Below, piece by piece: positions 6,759-8,792 of a DNA stretch of 8,792 nt. The number at the start of each line of letters is the position of its first letter. Position 1 is the stretch's first letter. The translations under genes were made by a program, and so were the position numbers. Source of the DNA: an uncultured Lachnospiraceae bacterium (lineage in GTDB: Bacteria; Bacillota; Clostridia; Lachnospirales; Lachnospiraceae); the NCBI GenBank assembly GCA_910583815.1, contig CAJTZB010000107.1, positions 1 through 8,792 on the forward strand, given 5' to 3'. Under the pieces are notes generated by a model that saw only the letters and a list, made by a program, of their open reading frames with translations, ran no database searches and was not told where the DNA came from.

Positions 6759-7596
6759 CCTGTTCCCTATACTCCTTTACTGTAACAGAATAAAATTCCT
6801 TAAATGCCCTGCAAAAATGCTCTGCCGATGTATAACCTGTTTCCTCTGCAATTTCGCTTATTGGTTTATCGACAGACAGCAGGGCAGCCGCTGCGGCAGC
6901 CATCCGAGCCTTTGTCTTCATCTGCCGGAACGTGCTTCCATAATTTTTTTTCAGAAGACGTTCCGTCTGCCTTGTACTGAGCCCAAGACGTTCTGACAGC
7001 TTCTCTAACGTAAGCTCCTTATATTCATATAAAAAAGCATCTTCAATCAGACAAAACTGTGTTGTCTGCTGCGGCAGAAACGCCGGAGCAAAACGCAGTG
7101 CAGGTTCGGTAGAAAGCCTGAACAGCAGCACAAGAAGATACTGCAAAAGCCCTGTGACCGCCAGCCTGCTGCCATTATCCCCTCTTCCAAACTCACGGTA
7201 AATCAGCTTCATTACCGTGCCTGCATCCTGCAGGTTCTGCCCTGACCAGACGCCGGTGCGAACCATTTCAAACGCAGCAGACGGCTTTTTATTTATAGAA
7301 GAACTTGGCTCAATACAGATATTGAAACAATATTCCGCCATAGGATTCTGCTCATCCGGTATCTGCTCATGGTAGACAAGCGGACCGGTAATAAACAGCG
7401 TGTCCGCTTCCACTTCATGACAGACCCCATCTATAATGACTTTTCCTTTTCCGCTTGTAATATAATGGATTTCATAGCAATTATCACTGTGGTTATGCAT
7501 CGGGATAATAAAGCGAATCGTCCCAAATGACACACGCAGAATATGTACCCTGCAAGAATCCGCAGAGATGCTAAGTTTGATGTTGTCATATTTCAT
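6733..7596 (-). CDS. AraC-family transcriptional regulator with N-terminal cupin domain
   Basis: Cytoplasmic DNA-binding regulator of 287 residues. The N-terminal part is a cupin-like sensor domain (HNH at 34-36, then YEIHYITSGKGKVIIDG from 41). The C-terminal part (about 190-277) is the double helix-turn-helix of the AraC/XylS family: first HTH about 196-217 (LTLEKLSERLGLSTRQTERLLKK region), second about 245-268 (ISEIAEETGYTSAEHFCRAFKE). The usual Gly and Pro of the C-terminal signature (GxTPxxYR) are replaced, giving SVTVKEYR, and the linker holds a run of six alanines at 233-238. The start at 7596 is chosen because GGAGG (7610-7606) lies 9 nt upstream; a longer in-frame start at 7632 lacks this. 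The 3' end overlaps the convergent DUF885 gene by 26 bp. Effector and targets are unknown; the neighbouring membrane protein and peptidase genes are obvious candidates. Confidence 0.93.
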   Translation of the reverse strand: MKYDNIKLSISADSCRVHILRVSFGTIRFIIPMHNHSDNCYEIHYITSGKGKVIIDGVCHEVEADTLFITGPLVYHEQIPDEQNPMAEYCFNICIEPSSSINKKPSAAFEMVRTGVWSGQNLQDAGTVMKLIYREFGRGDNGSRLAVTGLLQYLLVLLFRLSTEPALRFAPAFLPQQTTQFCLIEDAFLYEYKELTLEKLSERLGLSTRQTERLLKKNYGSTFRQMKTKARMAAAAAALLSVDKPISEIAEETGYTSAEHFCRAFKEFYSVTVKEYREQAIPPTADV

Positions 7597-7661
7597 CGTA
7601 CAATTCCTCCACGCCTTTCCACATATGTCCACTTACCTAAGCATAGCATCATACACTGAGC

Positions 7662-7695
7662 TAGCGTCGGTGTTTCCATCTGTACACCGACGCTA
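7662..7695. repeat. 12-bp perfect inverted repeat between membrane-protein gene and araC-type gene
   Basis: TAGCGTCGGTGT (7662-7673) and ACACCGACGCTA (7684-7695) are exact reverse complements around a 10-nt loop. In minus-strand RNA the stem begins one base after the stop codon of the 184-residue gene. A stem placed there suggests a terminator or attenuator, or an mRNA-processing or stability element, but no T-run follows in either direction, so a standard intrinsic terminator is not supported. It could also be an operator for the adjacent regulator. Confidence 0.7.
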
Positions 7696-7696
7696 C

Positions 7697-8251
7697 TTAA
7701 GGAAATACAACTTTTACCTTGCAGTGGGCATAGCTGTTTTCCATATCCGCCTTCTCATATCCTTCTTTAGAACAAACGGCTGTAAAGTCCAGTTCCTTCC
7801 CTGACAATGTCAAAAACTCTTCCTCATCCAATATCAAAGTTACATTAATACAGTTCAAACCGGCAATCCGTTCCGCATAAACCACCATATTTTCAGTATA
7901 ATTATTACCTGCAGAATCTTCCAGAATCCATTTTGTGTCTCTCAACAGCTCTTGATGAAAGAACGGTATTGCATAGCCGATACGAAACCGCACTTGATAA
8001 TGATTTGCACGTTCTATCAGATATACCTTGGAAAAATAGAGGCTGTGCTTACTTTGTATGTCACACTCCAACTGGGAACTCACTTCCTTGCCATTCCACC
8101 TTTCCCAGTCCGGGTATCTGTCCTCTGCTGTCTGGCCAAGCAATGCCCGGTCAAGACCGTTATACAAAAAGGCATGACGAGCATAAACATAAAAAAGCAA
8201 TAGCAGCACAAAAAGCGCAGAACCCATAATCAGTAATCTCTTATATTTCAT
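7697..8251 (-). CDS. Single-pass membrane-anchored protein of unknown function
   Basis: A 184-residue protein I do not recognise. The N-terminus is a signal anchor: MKYKR, then a hydrophobic stretch at about 6-24, with no lipobox cysteine. The remaining 160 residues should be extracytoplasmic, with alternating hydrophobic segments suggesting beta strands (SLYFSKVYLIERANHYQVRFRI at 70-91, split by turns; VTLILDEEEFLTL at 137-149). Four cysteines (C63, C134, C160, C177) all lie in the predicted outer domain and could form disulfides. The start at 8251 is supported by AAGGAGG 10 nt upstream. It lies upstream of the araC-type gene in the same orientation, with a strong hairpin between them, and downstream of a short open frame that may share its transcript. 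No catalytic motif is visible. Confidence 0.75.
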   Translation of the reverse strand: MKYKRLLIMGSALFVLLLLFYVYARHAFLYNGLDRALLGQTAEDRYPDWERWNGKEVSSQLECDIQSKHSLYFSKVYLIERANHYQVRFRIGYAIPFFHQELLRDTKWILEDSAGNNYTENMVVYAERIAGLNCINVTLILDEEEFLTLSGKELDFTAVCSKEGYEKADMENSYAHCKVKVVFP

Positions 8252-8292
8252 ATAGCTATTTCCTCCTTATTATTGTTATCTTTCCTTCAAAA

Positions 8293-8460
8293 TTAAACAT
8301 AAAGGCCGTTTTGTCCGAATCCAAAATTACGTTTTACAATCTCGCCGTTTATAATTTTTCCGCCTGTTTCAGACAAAGAATACTTTTTAACAACGTACTC
8401 TTGCCTACCCATATCAATTTTCAATGCAGTGTCATCCAATTTCTTTAGAAACAAAAGCAC
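8293..8460 (-). pseudogene. Short unassigned open frame, possibly a gene remnant
   Basis: The minus strand is open from the Fic stop (8494) down to a TAA at 8295-8293. The part from a GTG at 8460 encodes 55 residues with protein-like composition: KKLDDTALKIDMGRQEYVV, later ETGGKIINGEIV and NFGFGQNGLYV. None of the possible starts (GTG 8460, ATG 8412) has a ribosome site. A second frame starting ATG at 8479 gives MLQKKLRAFVSKEIG and stops, overlapping this one, so a frameshifted or truncated gene tail is plausible. It ends 41 nt before the next ATG. I do not recognise a family. It may equally be a small real gene or chance. Base composition here is visibly richer in A and T than in the flagellar genes. 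Confidence 0.3.
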
Positions 8461-8493
8461 GCAACTTTTTCTGAAGCATCTATTGGTAAATAA

Positions 8494-8792
8494 TTAGTAT
8501 TTAATCCTAAAATAATCTAAATACGCTTTATAGTTGTCCTGTGCGGTTAGGCAAGTATCTGTCAGATAACCCTTTTCGGCATCCCATTCTTTCAAGCCAC
8601 GATAATAAAATAGCTTCAAGTTATCCTCAATGATGAATGGAACAATGTTATATTTCAGGCATTCCTTGAACATAATCAGCCTGCCTACACGGCCGTTGCC
8701 ATCCTGAAACGGATGAATCCGTTCAAATTTCACATGGAAATCCAAAATATCCTCAAAAGTCTTTTCTCCCTTGGTATTGTACTCTGTCAACA
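8494..8792 (-). CDS. Fic-domain protein, C-terminal part (gene runs off right edge)
   Basis: The visible 98 residues are the C-terminal part of a Fic-family enzyme. These transfer a nucleotide, usually AMP from ATP, to a hydroxyl side chain of a target protein. The full active-site motif HPFQDGNGR is present (8715-8689): the histidine base, the Asp that holds Mg2+, and the Gly-Asn-Gly-Arg anion hole are all intact. VGRLIM and a helical tail follow to a TAA at 8496-8494. The N-terminal part lies outside the window, so the flap and any N-terminal inhibitory helix or DNA-binding fusion cannot be judged; the first in-window codon resembling a start (TTG at 8790) is internal. Fic proteins occur both as toxins and as regulators of host-cell processes, and nothing here decides between them. 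The neighbours give no obvious antitoxin. Confidence 0.9.
   Translation of the reverse strand, partial: LTEYNTKGEKTFEDILDFHVKFERIHPFQDGNGRVGRLIMFKECLKYNIVPFIIEDNLKLFYYRGLKEWDAEKGYLTDTCLTAQDNYKAYLDYFRIKY

Noticed and set aside
7597..7632. Longer start (7632) for the AraC-type regulator
   Set aside because: The extra 12 residues span the GGAGG at 7610-7606 that correctly serves the ATG at 7596.
1..8792. CRISPR array, tRNA, rRNA, integrase, transposase or phage genes
   Set aside because: None was seen by eye on either strand; the only mobile-element hint is the small palindrome at 4736-4769.

Overview
The window looks like chromosomal DNA of a motile Gram-positive anaerobe of the Clostridia, most likely Lachnospiraceae (Roseburia, Lachnospira, Butyrivibrio or relatives). 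This is inferred from the clostridial-style flagellin, the large DUF6240-type flagellar-associated protein beside it, and strong AGGAGG-type ribosome binding sites. No rRNA, tRNA, complete insertion sequence or CRISPR array is visible.

Region 1 (1-4908, minus strand) is a flagellar operon. A likely sigma-28 promoter (4782-4808) drives a long leader. It is followed by a ~1041-residue protein with several degenerate internal repeats and a FliK-like C-terminal domain, and then by flagellin, whose ATG overlaps the previous stop as ATGA. A third gene starts 32 nt after flagellin and leaves the window on the left. It may be a FliS-like chaperone, but only about 14 codons are visible.

Region 2 (4645-4907) is a divergent intergenic region. 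It holds a 34-bp near-perfect palindrome bracketed by 8-bp direct repeats, resembling a very small mobile element or its footprint. The palindrome lies at the 5' end of the predicted flagellar leader. Read to the right, it supplies a TTGACA hexamer that could serve the next gene, so the two divergent promoters would overlap.

Region 3 (4908-6758, plus strand) is a membrane-anchored DUF885-family putative zinc metallopeptidase. Its 3' end overlaps that of an AraC-family regulator on the minus strand.

Region 4 (6733-8792, minus strand) reads, in transcription order: a partial Fic-domain protein (C-terminal part), a short unassigned open frame that may be a remnant, a 184-residue single-pass membrane protein of unknown function, a 12-bp perfect inverted repeat, and the AraC regulator.

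The most notable items are the FliK-like/DUF6240 protein translationally coupled to flagellin, and the palindromic element inside its promoter/leader region. Nothing else in the window amounts to a recognisable new system.
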